From the NCBI RefSeq assembly GCF_044547355.1, contig NZ_JBIUAG010000007.1, forward strand, positions 1 through 64,000: a DNA stretch of 64,000 nt, in the 5' to 3' direction. A program made the translations under genes and the position numbers. This document shows positions 1 through 8,682 of the stretch, in pieces. Numbering within the stretch: the stretch's first letter is position 1; the number at the start of each line of letters is the position of its first letter. This stretch comes from Kutzneria sp044547355 (lineage in GTDB: Bacteria > Actinomycetota > Actinomycetes > Mycobacteriales > Pseudonocardiaceae). The notes under the pieces are model-generated. The model was not told the DNA's origin. It worked only from the letters and a program-made list of their open reading frames with translations, and did no database searches.

Positions 1-1
1 C

Positions 2-91
2 ATCTACGTCCACACCACCACCGGCCTCCTCCAGGCCACCGGCAACGCCGGCCACCCCGGCACCGCCTTCGGCCCCTGGACCACAATCTGA
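2..91 (+). CDS. C-terminal end of an unidentified protein (partial)
   Basis: An open frame enters from the left edge and stops at TGA 89-91, giving 29 residues that end in GPWTTI. The segment is rich in Thr, Gly and His and carries no recognisable motif, so no function is assigned. Codon use is strongly GC3 like the rest of the window, which supports real coding. It converges on the AfsR-type regulator whose stop lies 7 bases further on. Confidence 0.45.
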   Translation: MYVHTTTGLLQATGNAGHPGTAFGPWTTI

Positions 92-98
92 CCGATGC

Positions 99-3083
99 TC
101 ACCCCAGGCCACTGAGCAACGGCTCGTCGGCCTCACGGCTGCCGTGCGCGCGGAAGACGGACATCGCCTCCGTCGCCGCGCGCACGGCCAGTTCGTGCCG
201 GCCGCGCAGGTGGTGCGCGGCGGCCATGTCCCGCTGGGTTCTGGCCCGCCACAAGGGCAACGCGAGCGCCTCCCACCACGACACCGCCTGCGCGAAGTGC
301 CCGTCGGCCACGTCCACCCGCCCGACCGCCAACTCCAGCTCGCCGAGGGTGCGCAGCATCAGCGCCCGACCGAACCCGTCCTGCATCGACCGGCAGGTCT
401 CCAGCGCGACGGCCAGGTCCTGCCGCACGGCGTCGCCGCTGCCCTGCCGGATCCGGACCTTGGCCAGGGCCTGCACCGCATAGGCGGTCATCAACCGGTC
501 GCCGGAGGCCCGCAGCCCGGTCAGCGCGGCCGTGCCGGCCGCCTCGGCCTCGTCCAGCCGGCCACCGGCCCGGTGCGCGATCGCCGCCGACCGCGTCGCC
601 AACGCGACCCCGTGGTCGTCGCCGAGCTCCCGGTACACGGCGATGGTCCGCTCGCACTCCACGAGCGCCTCGTCCAGCCGCCCGATCTCGGTCAGCACCA
701 TGCCCCGCCCGTGGTGGGCCCGGGCCAGCGCGGCCAGGTCGTCCAGTTCCCCCATCAGCCCCAGCAGGTCGTCCAGCAGCCGGCACGACTCGGCCAGCCG
801 CCCCTGCTCACGCAGCGAACTGCTCAGCGACAGCCGCGCGATCGAGGCGCCACGCACGTCGGCCACGAGGTCGAAGGCGATGACCGCGCGCCGATAGTAG
901 GCGACCGCCTCCTTGTGCCGGTCCTGCTCGCCGCGCAACCAGCCGAGGCCGACCAGCAGCACGCCGGCCGTCGAGTGGTCCTCGGCCCGGACCGCCGCGG
1001 CCAGCGCGGCGGAATGGGTCCGCCACCACTCCTGGAACCGGTTGTCCGCGGTGAAGCAGGACGCGCACAGCGCCGTCGCCAGCCGGCCGGCCACTTCGAC
1101 CAGCCCCAGCTCGCTGGCCCGCTCCACGACGTGCACGAGCACGGACTGCTCGGCGTCGAACCACGCGCGCGGCTTGGCCCTGACCTGGTCGGCGATCGCC
1201 CCGGGATCGGACCGCGACGGCGCCGGGCGCAGGACCTTCATGGGCGTCGTGTCCGAGGCCAGTTCCACCAGGGCCAGGCTGGTCCTGGCCACGCGCTCGG
1301 CGACCCCGCCGAGCACGGCCGCGCCGTCCTCGGAGTTGGCCCGCTCCCAGGCGAAGACCCGGGTCAGGTCGTGCAGGCGGTATCGGGTGGCGCCGGCTTC
1401 GTCGGCGCCGGCCACGTCGAGCAGCTGGGCCCGGACCAGGCCGTCCATCACGTCGTCCACGTCCTGGCCGGCGTCGTCGAGCACCGCGTCGGCGAGCCAG
1501 GGGGCGAAGTCCGGCACGCCGAGCCAGCCGAGCCCACGCAGCAGTGCCCGTTCGGCCGGTGCCAGGACGTCGTAGCTCAGCGCGAGGCTGCCACGGACCT
1601 CCAGATCGCCGATGGCCAGCTCGTTGAGCACGCGGTGCTGGTCGCGCAGCCGCCCCACCATGCTGTCGAGCGTGCGGTCGGGCCGCGCCGCGAGCCGGGC
1701 GCCGAGGATGCGCACAGCCAGCGGCAGCCGGCCGCACAGCTCGACGAGGGTTCGCGCGTGTTCCGGCTCGGCGGCCAGCCGCTCGTCGCCGACGATCTTC
1801 GCCAGCAGGGCTCGGCCGTCGTCCTCGTCGAAGGTCGGCAGGTCGACCCGCCGCGCCCCCTCCAGCCCGCCCAGCACGCCCCGGCTGGTGATCAGGCAGA
1901 GGCAGTCCCGGCCGCTCGGCAGCAGCGGCCGGACCTGCCGTTCGTCCGCGGCGTCGTCGAGCACCACCAGCAGCCTGCGGTCGGCGACCATGGTCCGGTA
2001 CAGCGCGACCCGGTCCTCGACACCGGTCGGCACGGCGGCCTCGTCCACGCCGAGCGCGCGCAGGAACCGGAACAGCGCGTCGGCCGGCTCCACCGGCACG
2101 TTGCCGGCGCCACGCAGGTTCAGGTGGAGCTGGCCGTCCGGACACCGCTCGGTCAGCTGGTGCCCGACGTGCACGGCCAGCGCGCTCTTCCCGGCGCCGG
2201 GCTTGCCCGTCACGATCACGACGGACGTGGCGGCGCGCAGGATGACGTCCGCCTCGGCGACCCGGCCGATGAAGTCGCTGGTGTCCGGCGGCAACTGGTG
2301 CGGGACGACCGCCGGCCGCCGGGCCGACGTGGCGACCGGCCGTTCCTCCTGTTCGCAGAGGATCCGTTGGTGCACGGCCCGCAGCTGCGGCCCGGGCTCC
2401 AGCCCCAGCTCGTCGATCAGCAGGAGGCGTCCGGCCTGGTAGCAGGCCAGTGCCTCGGCGCGCTGCCCCATCCGGTGCAGCACGGTCATCAGGTGCCCGC
2501 GCAGGCGCTCACGCAGCGGATGCTCGGCGACGAGCGAGGTCAGCTCGCCGACCACCTCGACCGCCGCACCCAGCGCCAGCTCGGCGTCGAACAACTCCTC
2601 GACCGCGGCCAGTCGCAGCGACGCCAGCCGTTCGGCCTCGCTCCGCGCGAACTCGGAGGTCAGGCCGCCCAGCGCGGTCCCCCGCCAGTTGCCCAGCGCC
2701 GCGCGGAGATGGTCTCGGGCCACGCGGTGCTCACCGGCCGTCGCCGCCTCGCGGCCAGCACGCAGGGACGTGGTGAACGCGATGAGGTCGGCGGTGCAGT
2801 GGCTGGGTTCGAGTTGGTAGCCGCGGGGCTTGGTGAGCAGCAGGCCACCGGCTGGCCGCGCCAAGGCCCGCCGCAGGCTCGACATGTACGTCTGGAGCAG
2901 CGCGGCGGCGCTGGCCGGCGGCTGTTCGCCCCAGATGACGTCGACCAGCCGTTCCACCGACACGACGTGGCCTTCGGCCAGCAGCAGCGCGACGAGCAGG
3001 TTCTTCGGTTTCGGACCGCCGAGGGCGACCTGGCGGCCGTCCTGGTACGCCTCGACTGGTCCGAGCACGCGAAGTTCGATCAC
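99..3083 (-). CDS. AfsR/SARP-type regulator with BTAD, NB-ARC and TPR domains
   Basis: Large cytoplasmic transcription regulator of 994 residues. Residues 1-95 form an OmpR-like winged helix (LRVLGPVEA..., then WGEQPP). Residues 100-245 match the bacterial transcriptional activation domain, ending in the typical DELGLEPGPQLR. An NB-ARC ATPase follows, with Walker A GKPGAGKS at 293-300 and LLVVLDDA as Walker B. The C-terminal third is TPR-like helical repeats. The start is GTG preceded by GGGGGG. It is last in a minus-strand run after an O-methyltransferase and an MFS exporter, so a pathway-specific or autoregulatory role in a small resistance or metabolite locus is inferred. Family call is firm, target genes unknown. 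Confidence 0.93.
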   Translation of the reverse strand: MIELRVLGPVEAYQDGRQVALGGPKPKNLLVALLLAEGHVVSVERLVDVIWGEQPPASAAALLQTYMSSLRRALARPAGGLLLTKPRGYQLEPSHCTADLIAFTTSLRAGREAATAGEHRVARDHLRAALGNWRGTALGGLTSEFARSEAERLASLRLAAVEELFDAELALGAAVEVVGELTSLVAEHPLRERLRGHLMTVLHRMGQRAEALACYQAGRLLLIDELGLEPGPQLRAVHQRILCEQEERPVATSARRPAVVPHQLPPDTSDFIGRVAEADVILRAATSVVIVTGKPGAGKSALAVHVGHQLTERCPDGQLHLNLRGAGNVPVEPADALFRFLRALGVDEAAVPTGVEDRVALYRTMVADRRLLVVLDDAADERQVRPLLPSGRDCLCLITSRGVLGGLEGARRVDLPTFDEDDGRALLAKIVGDERLAAEPEHARTLVELCGRLPLAVRILGARLAARPDRTLDSMVGRLRDQHRVLNELAIGDLEVRGSLALSYDVLAPAERALLRGLGWLGVPDFAPWLADAVLDDAGQDVDDVMDGLVRAQLLDVAGADEAGATRYRLHDLTRVFAWERANSEDGAAVLGGVAERVARTSLALVELASDTTPMKVLRPAPSRSDPGAIADQVRAKPRAWFDAEQSVLVHVVERASELGLVEVAGRLATALCASCFTADNRFQEWWRTHSAALAAAVRAEDHSTAGVLLVGLGWLRGEQDRHKEAVAYYRRAVIAFDLVADVRGASIARLSLSSSLREQGRLAESCRLLDDLLGLMGELDDLAALARAHHGRGMVLTEIGRLDEALVECERTIAVYRELGDDHGVALATRSAAIAHRAGGRLDEAEAAGTAALTGLRASGDRLMTAYAVQALAKVRIRQGSGDAVRQDLAVALETCRSMQDGFGRALMLRTLGELELAVGRVDVADGHFAQAVSWWEALALPLWRARTQRDMAAAHHLRGRHELAVRAATEAMSVFRAHGSREADEPLLSGLG

Positions 3084-3098
3084 TGTTCCCCCCGGTCG

Positions 3099-3144
3099 CC
3101 GACGGGCCGGCCCCGCACCACGGTACGCGTGGCCGGCCCGTCGG
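3099..3144 (-). terminator. 14-bp perfect inverted repeat between the exporter and regulator genes
   Basis: CCGACGGGCCGGCC at 3099-3112 pairs perfectly with GGCCGGCCCGTCGG at 3131-3144 across an 18-base loop. It lies 40 bases beyond the MFS stop and 15 bases before the GTG of the AfsR-type gene on the minus strand. There is no T-run, so it could be a partial terminator, an attenuator, or a hairpin in the regulator's 5' leader. Confidence 0.5.
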
Positions 3145-3183
3145 AAACCGGAAACTTTTACGCCACAACGGGGTCCGGAATTG

Positions 3184-4449
3184 TCAGCGCTTGCGCAGCG
3201 CGTGCCAGCCGGCGATGCCGGTGCCGGCGGTGAGGGCGGCGGCCGACAGGCCCAGCGACCAGTGCACGCCGACGGCCGCGCCGAGCAGGCCGACGGTGAA
3301 GCCGCTGCCGGCGCGCAGGCCGTTGGCGGCGACGCCGTAGACGCCGATCACCCGGCCGCGGTCGGCCGGTCTGGCCCGCAGCTGCACGACGGTCTGGCCG
3401 ATGGACATCGAGGCCAGGTTGGCCACGCCGCCGATCAGCAGCGCGACCACGGCCAGCGCGTAGCTGCCGGTGGTGGCGAAGAACAGGCTGGTCAGGCCGT
3501 ATATCCCGGTGCTGATCACGGCCGCCTTCACGCTGGGTTTGATGCGGCCGGTGGCCTCGAGCAGGATGCCGCCGATCACCCCGCCGGCCCCGTTGGCGAA
3601 CAGCAGCACGCCGTAGGCGGTGCCGGCGTTGCCGGCCCCGAGATCCTGGGCGTAGATCGGCATCGATGTCTGCAGCGACGCGCCGACGAAAAACGCGCCC
3701 AGCCCGCCGAGGATGATCATGCTCACGATGGTCCGGTCCGAGCGGACCTCCCTGAACACCCGGATCGAGTCCACCAGGCCGAGCCGGGTCCTGGCCGCGC
3801 CGCCGTCACGGGTGTGGCCGGTGAACTTGGTGCGGAACAGGAACAGCGTCAGCGGCAGGTAGAACAACACGTTGACGAAGATGCCGGCCACCGGCCCCAG
3901 CCCCAGCAGCAGCACCGAACCGACCACCGGGCCGAACAGGATGCCCAGGCTGCGGAACGTGGCGTTGAGCCGGACCGCGCTGGGCAGCTCCCGCTCGCCG
4001 ACGAAGTCGTGCAGCATCAGCTGTTCGCCCGGGCCCCAGATCGCGCCGGCGCAGCCGTGCAGCACCAGCAGCAGGCAGGCCTGCCAGACCTGGAGGCTCC
4101 CGGTCAGGAACAGCACGCCCCAGGCCACCGAGACCAGCATGAACAGCACCTGCGCGGCCTGGATCACCCGCCGGCAGTCGTAGCGGTCGGCCAGGCCACC
4201 GAAGTAGACCGAGCCCAGCAGGAACGGCACCCAGTGGCTGATCACCTCGAAGCCGGTCAGCGCCGGCGACTGGAACTTCTCCCACAGCACCCAGTAGGTG
4301 ATGACGTGCTCGATGTTGTCGGCCATCATCGCCAGGGCCGCGCCGATCAGGTACGTGCGGCAGTCGGCGTTGCGCAGGGCCGCGAACTTGCGCGGCGCCG
4401 GCGGCACGTCCGCCGGCACATGGGTCGGCACGCCGCAGGTGGCGCACAT
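3184..4449 (-). CDS. MFS transporter, EntS-like (MFS_3) exporter family
   Basis: A 421-residue inner-membrane protein with about 12 hydrophobic segments. The loop motif GGLADRYDCRRVI follows TM2, as in drug/siderophore exporters of the major facilitator superfamily. The family expels small molecules by proton antiport; the substrate here is unknown. The extreme N-terminus MCATCG holds a CxxC pair, unusual for the family, which may be a metal or redox site or simply part of a longer leader. It sits 24 bases downstream of the O-methyltransferase and is probably co-transcribed with it, under the divergent TetR regulator. Confidence 0.88.
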   Translation of the reverse strand: MCATCGVPTHVPADVPPAPRKFAALRNADCRTYLIGAALAMMADNIEHVITYWVLWEKFQSPALTGFEVISHWVPFLLGSVYFGGLADRYDCRRVIQAAQVLFMLVSVAWGVLFLTGSLQVWQACLLLVLHGCAGAIWGPGEQLMLHDFVGERELPSAVRLNATFRSLGILFGPVVGSVLLLGLGPVAGIFVNVLFYLPLTLFLFRTKFTGHTRDGGAARTRLGLVDSIRVFREVRSDRTIVSMIILGGLGAFFVGASLQTSMPIYAQDLGAGNAGTAYGVLLFANGAGGVIGGILLEATGRIKPSVKAAVISTGIYGLTSLFFATTGSYALAVVALLIGGVANLASMSIGQTVVQLRARPADRGRVIGVYGVAANGLRAGSGFTVGLLGAAVGVHWSLGLSAAALTAGTGIAGWHALRKR

Positions 4450-4473
4450 CGTGGTCCCCCTCTCCCCCGCCGC

Positions 4474-5106
4474 TCACAGGCGGCAGCTGATCTCCATGCC
4501 GTCCTCGACCGGGAACTCGACGCCCAGGTAGCCGCTGGCCGGGTCGCGGACGTGGTCGAGGTAGGGGCGCATCGACGGCAGGCCGATGTCGTCGGCCACG
4601 ACCAGCGCCCCGGGCGCCAGTCGCGGTTCGAGCAGACGCAACACCGGCAGCGTGAGCTCCTTCCACCCGTCCAGCAACAGCAGGCCGACCGGCCCCGGGA
4701 CGTCGGCGAGCGTGTCGAGGGCGTCCCCGGCAAGGATCGTCACACGGTCGGCCAGTCCCGCCGCCGCCAGATTCGCCCGCGCGGCGGTGACCTTGGTCGC
4801 ACTCAGCTCGGTGCCGTACACGTGCCCGACGCCGTTGTCCTTGACCGCGGCGGCCAGGTGCAGGGTGGAGATGCCGTAGGAGGTGCCGAACTCCACCACG
4901 TTTGCCGGTTTTGCCGCCCGGGCCAACGCGTAAAGCAGCCGGCCGCCGGCCTCGGACACCGGCAGGTAGAGATCGGCCAGCGCGTCCGAGCGCCCCCGGA
5001 TGTCCTGGGGCACCTCCCTTTCCGGTCTTTCGTCGTCTTTGGCCGCTTCCGCGAACAGCCGCTCCAGCAGGGTGCGCACGGTCGGGTCGTGCAGGGTCGA
5101 TGTCAT
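4474..5106 (-). CDS. Class I SAM-dependent O-methyltransferase (CCoAOMT-like)
   Basis: A 210-residue cytosolic methyltransferase. It shows the family pattern of a SAM-binding motif I (VVEFGTSYGISTLHLA), the acidic end of strand 2 (YGTELSATKV), a third motif LLLLDGWKEL, and a metal-site-like ADDIG. Small O-methyltransferases of this type modify catechol or other hydroxyls on natural products. It is the first gene of the minus-strand run, and its ATG lies 13 bases from a perfect palindrome that probably binds the divergent TetR. It may therefore be induced by the compound it modifies. The substrate cannot be deduced. Confidence 0.85.
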   Translation of the reverse strand: MTSTLHDPTVRTLLERLFAEAAKDDERPEREVPQDIRGRSDALADLYLPVSEAGGRLLYALARAAKPANVVEFGTSYGISTLHLAAAVKDNGVGHVYGTELSATKVTAARANLAAAGLADRVTILAGDALDTLADVPGPVGLLLLDGWKELTLPVLRLLEPRLAPGALVVADDIGLPSMRPYLDHVRDPASGYLGVEFPVEDGMEISCRL

Positions 5107-5119
5107 GCCGGCTACCCTA

Positions 5120-5135
5120 GACGCAACGTTGCGTC
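5120..5135. promoter_or_regulatory. Perfect 16-bp palindrome, probable TetR operator
   Basis: GACGCAACGTTGCGTC is a perfect palindrome in the 58-base gap between the divergent O-methyltransferase (ATG at 5106) and tetR (GTG at 5165). The position is classic for an operator that represses both promoters. Confidence 0.75.
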
Positions 5136-5164
5136 TTGTCTAGAACTCGGTAGGCTGTGCGGCC

Positions 5165-5734
5165 GTGGGCACCGATCATCACGGCAACCGGTACGGGCGC
5201 AGCGAGCGGGCGCGGCAGGCCGTGCTCGAGGCCGCCGACGACCTGCTGGTGGAGCACGGCTTCGCCGGCCTGACCGTGGAGAAGATCGCCGCCAGGGCCG
5301 GGGTGGCCAAGCAGACCATCTACCGCTGGTGGCCGTCCAAAGTGGACATCCTGCTGGAGGCCTTCGGCGACGACCAGGCCGAGGCCCTCACGCCGGCCGA
5401 CCACGGCTCGCTGGCCGCCGACCTCCGCGAGCACCTGGCCGCCATGGCCGACTTCCTCACCACGTCCGACGCCGGCGCCGTCTACCGCGCCCTCATCGGC
5501 CAGGCCCAACACGACCCGGCGCTGGCCGCGCGGCTGCGCGACACCCACCTCGCGGCCCAGCACGCCCGCGACCGCCTCCCCTTCGAACGCGCCGTCGCCC
5601 GCGGCGAACTCCCCGCCGACACCGACATCGACGCCCTGGTGGAACGCCTCGTCGGCGCCGTGCACTACCGCGTCCTGGTCACCGGCGCCCCCGTCTCCCG
5701 CGACTTCACCGACGCCCTGATCACCCCCCTCTAA
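5165..5734 (+). CDS. TetR family transcriptional regulator
   Basis: A 189-residue one-component regulator. The N-terminal HTH covers residues 15-60, with the family signature LTVEKIAARAGVAKQTIYRWW and then PSKVDILLEAF. The C-terminal ligand domain (about 75-189) is of the TetR_C_16/AefR-like kind and too variable to predict the ligand. Starting at GTG, it is divergent from the O-methyltransferase-exporter run and overlooks a 16-bp palindrome. It is therefore the likely repressor of that run. Codons 57-61 contain a GTCCA-N3-TGGAC motif (5335-5347) written with an unusual AAA codon. Confidence 0.9.
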   Translation: MGTDHHGNRYGRSERARQAVLEAADDLLVEHGFAGLTVEKIAARAGVAKQTIYRWWPSKVDILLEAFGDDQAEALTPADHGSLAADLREHLAAMADFLTTSDAGAVYRALIGQAQHDPALAARLRDTHLAAQHARDRLPFERAVARGELPADTDIDALVERLVGAVHYRVLVTGAPVSRDFTDALITPL

Positions 5735-5788
5735 CGCCAGAAAAGGCCCGACACTGGCGCAGTGAAAGGACCTTTCCTGGCGTTTTTT
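5733..5788 (+). terminator. Rho-independent terminator after tetR
   Basis: AACGCCAG at 5733-5740, overlapping the stop codon, pairs with CTGGCGTT at 5777-5784. Inner segments AAAAGGCCC and GGACCTTT add further pairing, and six T residues follow at 5783-5788. This is the clearest T-run terminator in the window. Confidence 0.75.
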
Positions 5789-5789
5789 G

Positions 5790-5850
5790 TGTCATGAAGG
5801 GGCCCTTCCTGGCGTTGAACGAGAGGATCGGTCCCTTGATCTTGAGGGGA
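5790..5850 (+). repeat. Dispersed intergenic repeat, copy A
   Basis: A 60-base element starting TGTCATGAAGGGGCCCTTCC and ending in the core GGTCCCTTGATCTTG. It fills the gap between convergent tetR and the chitosanase gene. It is nearly identical over its length to copy B (10527-10584), and to copy D (51089-51145) on the opposite strand. Copy C (30718-30749) keeps only the 3' half. Confidence 0.85.
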
Positions 5851-5852
5851 TC

Positions 5853-6563
5853 TCAGTTGCCGTCGATGAACTGCTGGGCGAACTGGCGCCCCTGGGTCAC
5901 GGCGCTCTGGTGATTCTCGACCGGCGAGACCTTGGAGTTCCTGAACACGATGTAGGTGACCTTGTCGGACGTGCCGCCGTTCTTCGGATCGGGGTTGATG
6001 CCCAGCGACTTGGCGGTGGCGTAGGAGGCCTCGCCGATGCTGTCGTCCGGCCCCTCGTCGGCGAACACGGCGTACTCGACGTGCCCGTGGTAGATCACCG
6101 CGAGCACGTCGCCGCCCTCGACGCCGGCATTGCCGTAGTCCCAACGGGAACTGGGCAGCGGGATGACGACGTAGGGAACCTGGGCGGCGTCGAAGGGTTT
6201 GCCGTCGGACTGGTGGAACGACGTGTCGTCGTAGAAGCAGCAGTCGGTGTTCTCGTTGCAGGTGGCCGTGCGTTGACCGTCGCAGTCAACGGCCATGCCC
6301 GACGTCCAGAAGTACGCGTCGCCGGCGCCGCAGATCGGGGTCTGGCCGCCGTTCTTGTCGGAGTACGTGCCGTTGGAAACCTGGTCGCAGTGGGCGGTCT
6401 TGGCCAGAAGCTGATCGGCGGTGGGATTGCCGTCGTCCGACCGGGGCTGGACCTTGACGGTTGCCAGGTGGTTGTCCGCGGGCGCGGCCGAGGCGTGCGA
6501 GGCGACAGCCAGGGACGCGCCCATCACGACGGCGGTCAGCGCGAGCAATACTCTTCTGAGCAT
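5853..6563 (-). CDS. Secreted chitosanase, glycoside hydrolase family 75
   Basis: A 236-residue exported enzyme with a Sec signal peptide (LRRVLLALTAVVMGASL..., likely cleaved after ASA near residue 26). The body matches family GH75: GDAYFWTSGMAVDCDG early on, then VPYVVIPLPSSRW, a conserved HVEYAVFADEGP block, and IGEASYATAKSLGI. GH75 enzymes endo-hydrolyse chitosan by inversion; the Asp and Glu of the GDAYFW...FADEGP region are the expected catalytic acids. An interrupted palindrome lies about 85-110 bases upstream. Together with the LPMO at 8683-9201 it gives the organism tools against chitin and chitosan. Confidence 0.88.
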   Translation of the reverse strand: MLRRVLLALTAVVMGASLAVASHASAAPADNHLATVKVQPRSDDGNPTADQLLAKTAHCDQVSNGTYSDKNGGQTPICGAGDAYFWTSGMAVDCDGQRTATCNENTDCCFYDDTSFHQSDGKPFDAAQVPYVVIPLPSSRWDYGNAGVEGGDVLAVIYHGHVEYAVFADEGPDDSIGEASYATAKSLGINPDPKNGGTSDKVTYIVFRNSKVSPVENHQSAVTQGRQFAQQFIDGN

Positions 6564-6646
6564 GGGGATCCTCCGCAGGGTGGAGCAGAAACCCCTGTGG
6601 CGGCAGTGATTTCCGGCGCGACGGCCGAGGCCGCCTCACATCGGAC

Positions 6647-6674
6647 GGGTTAGGAAAGTTACCTTCCTAATCCC
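6647..6674 (-). promoter_or_regulatory. Inverted repeat TTAGGAA-N7-TTCCTAA upstream of the chitosanase
   Basis: TTAGGAA at 6650-6656 and TTCCTAA at 6664-6670 form perfect arms, flanked by GGG and TCCC that extend the dyad. It lies 84-111 bases before the chitosanase ATG. Actinomycete chitosanase genes are known to carry a palindromic box bound by the ROK regulator CsnR; I recall a similar TTAGGAA-type core but could not check it. Confidence 0.6.
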
Positions 6675-6702
6675 GGGAGGGTAGACCCGGCCGCCGGCGC
6701 CG

Positions 6703-7881
6703 TCAACCCGAGACCTGCTCGGTCGGATAGGCCGGCAGCGCGATGTCGGCGGCCAACCTGGTGGTGCCGGCGACCATCATCTTCTGCACGGTCTTCGTCG
6801 CGAACATGGTGTTGCGCAGCCACAACAGCGCCGCACTGGACGGCGCGAGGAACTGGCCCGGGCTCGCGCCCCTCTGCCAGCGGCCGGCGTAGGAGCGCAT
6901 CCGCCGCTCGTACGCCGCGAAGGCCGTCCGGTGATCCCCCTTGGCCAGCGCGAGTTCCCCGGCCAGCACGTACGCGCCGACCACACCGGTGCCCACCCCC
7001 ATGCCGCCGAGAGTCACACCCCAGGCCGCGTCGCCGAGCAGCGCGACTCGCCCCCGGGTCCACCGCGGCGCCCGGACCCGGCTGATCGAGTCGAAGTACA
7101 TCTCGTCCACATCGCGCAGCGTGTCCAGCAGATACGGGACGTGCCAACGCATCCCGGCGAACGCCGCGGTGATCATCGCCTTCTGCCGGCCCAGGTCGCG
7201 CCAGTCCACGTCCTGCCGCTCGCCCCGGAACACGAACAGCGTGCCGGCCGTGCCCGGGTCCCGGAAGTCCGCGCCGACGCTGGCCATCCGACCGGGCACG
7301 TTGTACTGCACGGCGGTCGTGCCGTAGCCGCGGTCGTTGGGCAGGTCCCAGCCGGCGATGTAGTAGCCGAGGTGCTTGACGTGGTCGCGCTCCGGCCCGA
7401 AGGCCAGCCGCCGCACGTTCGAGTGCAGGCCGTCGGCGCCGATCACGATGTCGAACGTGCGCGACTCCCCCTTGGCGAAGTCGACCCGCACGCCGTCCGC
7501 CGTCTCGGTGAGACCCGCGATGCTGTCGCCGAACCGGTACTCGGCGTCGGCCAGGCTGCGCTCGTACAGGATCCGCGACAGGTCGCTGCGCCGGACCTCC
7601 ACCTCGCCGCCGGCGAACTCCTCCGGCAGCCGGTAGATCTCCCGGCCGTGCTCGTCGACGGACCGCATGGCCCCGCCGTGGGTCTGCACCGCCTTCAGCT
7701 CGTCCAGCACGCCGAGCTCGGTCAGCACCGACTTGTGGGTCGCGCCCCGAAAATCCACGGCGAAGCCGCTGGTCCGCAGCTTCTCGGCGGTTTCCACCAC
7801 CGTCGCCCCGATGCCGTGCCGCCCGAGCGCGATGGCCAGCGCCGGCCCGGCCACGCCCGCCCCTGAGATCAAAGCCCGCAT
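6703..7881 (-). CDS. FAD-dependent monooxygenase (PHBH fold, Tet(X)-like group)
   Basis: A 392-residue flavoprotein hydroxylase. GAGVAG at 7-12 binds the ADP of FAD, IGADGLHSNVRRLAFG is the second DG motif, and VALLGDAAWGVTLGGMGVGTG is the GD motif that contacts the ribityl chain. Such NAD(P)H-dependent enzymes hydroxylate aromatic or polyketide substrates, and some inactivate antibiotics. It is divergent from a TetR regulator of the tetracycline-repressor type, the arrangement seen for inducible detoxification genes. No signal peptide. Substrate unknown. Confidence 0.88.
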   Translation of the reverse strand: MRALISGAGVAGPALAIALGRHGIGATVVETAEKLRTSGFAVDFRGATHKSVLTELGVLDELKAVQTHGGAMRSVDEHGREIYRLPEEFAGGEVEVRRSDLSRILYERSLADAEYRFGDSIAGLTETADGVRVDFAKGESRTFDIVIGADGLHSNVRRLAFGPERDHVKHLGYYIAGWDLPNDRGYGTTAVQYNVPGRMASVGADFRDPGTAGTLFVFRGERQDVDWRDLGRQKAMITAAFAGMRWHVPYLLDTLRDVDEMYFDSISRVRAPRWTRGRVALLGDAAWGVTLGGMGVGTGVVGAYVLAGELALAKGDHRTAFAAYERRMRSYAGRWQRGASPGQFLAPSSAALLWLRNTMFATKTVQKMMVAGTTRLAADIALPAYPTEQVSG

Positions 7882-7908
7882 GACGTCCTCCCCTTAATTG
7901 CGTCCCTC

Positions 7909-7933
7909 AGACACAGTGTACGATAGACACAGT
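7909..7933. promoter_or_regulatory. Direct repeat AGACACAGT x2 between divergent genes
   Basis: AGACACAGT occurs at 7909-7917 and again at 7925-7933, a 16-base period, in the short gap between the monooxygenase (ATG at 7881) and its divergent TetR (ATG at 7962). The first copy overlaps ACACAGTGT, which is itself a dyad. Probable regulator binding site. Confidence 0.5.
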
Positions 7934-7961
7934 TTGGCGCCGAGGGCAAGCGGGAGTCTGG

Positions 7962-8642
7962 ATGGACGTGGTCGAGCTGCTGTGGGGCGAGCCGGGCGGG
8001 CCGCGCCGCGGGCCGAAGCCGACGCTCACGGTCGGCGACCTCGCTCGGGCGGGCATCGACCTGGCCGACGCCGAGGGCCTCACGGCCGTGACAATGCAGC
8101 GGGTGGCCGAGGCGCTGGGCGTGACAAAGATGGCCACATATCGTTATGTGCCAGGCAAAGACGAGCTGGTCGCGCTGATGGCCGACACCGCGATGGGCGA
8201 GCCGCCGTCCCTTGAGGACATCGAGGGCGGCTGGCGGCCGAAGCTGCGGACCTGGACGCTGGCCATGTATGAGCGCATGCGAAAGCACCCGTGGGCGCTC
8301 AGCGCGACCACGGGTCCCAGGGTCACCGGCCCCAACGAGCTCGGCTGGGTCGAGCAGGCGTTGGCCGCGCTGGACGGCGTGGCGCTCGACGGCGGCCAGA
8401 TGCTCGACGTCGTGGTCACCCTGACCGGGCACGTCCGGCTGATCGTCGAGCAGACGGCCAACAACTCGGAGGAGCAGATCGCCGCCGGCTGGGCCGAGGT
8501 GCTGGCGACCCGGGCCGACCGGTTTCCGCACGTCGTGGCCGCGCTGACCTCGGCCGCACGGCACGAATCCCGGGAGCAGGGCCTGGAATTCGGCCTGGAG
8601 CGGATCCTGGACGGCGTGGAGCTGTTCCTGGGCCGGCAATGA
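7962..8642 (+). CDS. TetR family regulator, tetracycline-repressor-like C-terminus
   Basis: A 226-residue regulator. The HTH at about residues 30-70 reads LTAVTMQRVAEALGVTKMATYRYV, with PGKDELVALM following as in TetR itself. The C-terminal half (TGHVRLIVEQTANN...) resembles the TetR_C_1 dimerisation and ligand domain. A proline/glycine-rich stretch (GEPGGPRRGPKP) precedes the HTH, a common feature of this subgroup. Divergent from the FAD monooxygenase, it probably represses that gene until a ligand, perhaps the monooxygenase substrate, releases it. Confidence 0.9.
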   Translation: MDVVELLWGEPGGPRRGPKPTLTVGDLARAGIDLADAEGLTAVTMQRVAEALGVTKMATYRYVPGKDELVALMADTAMGEPPSLEDIEGGWRPKLRTWTLAMYERMRKHPWALSATTGPRVTGPNELGWVEQALAALDGVALDGGQMLDVVVTLTGHVRLIVEQTANNSEEQIAAGWAEVLATRADRFPHVVAALTSAARHESREQGLEFGLERILDGVELFLGRQ

Positions 8643-8675
8643 CGGTTCGGACGTCCACAGTGGACGCCCGAACCG
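8643..8675. terminator. Hairpin between convergent tetR and LPMO genes
   Basis: CGGTTCGG (8643-8650) pairs with CCGAACCG (8668-8675), and the inner CGTCCAC pairs with GTGGACG around a single A. The result is a near-continuous stem beginning right after the tetR stop and ending 8 bases before the LPMO stop. A bidirectional terminator is likely. Confidence 0.65.
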
Positions 8676-8682
8676 CCTTGTG

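Noticed and set aside
144..3233. Very long open frame of 1029 codons on the plus strand
   Set aside because: It is antisense to the AfsR-type gene, has low-complexity His/Gln/Arg-rich sequence with no domains, and arises from GC3 bias.
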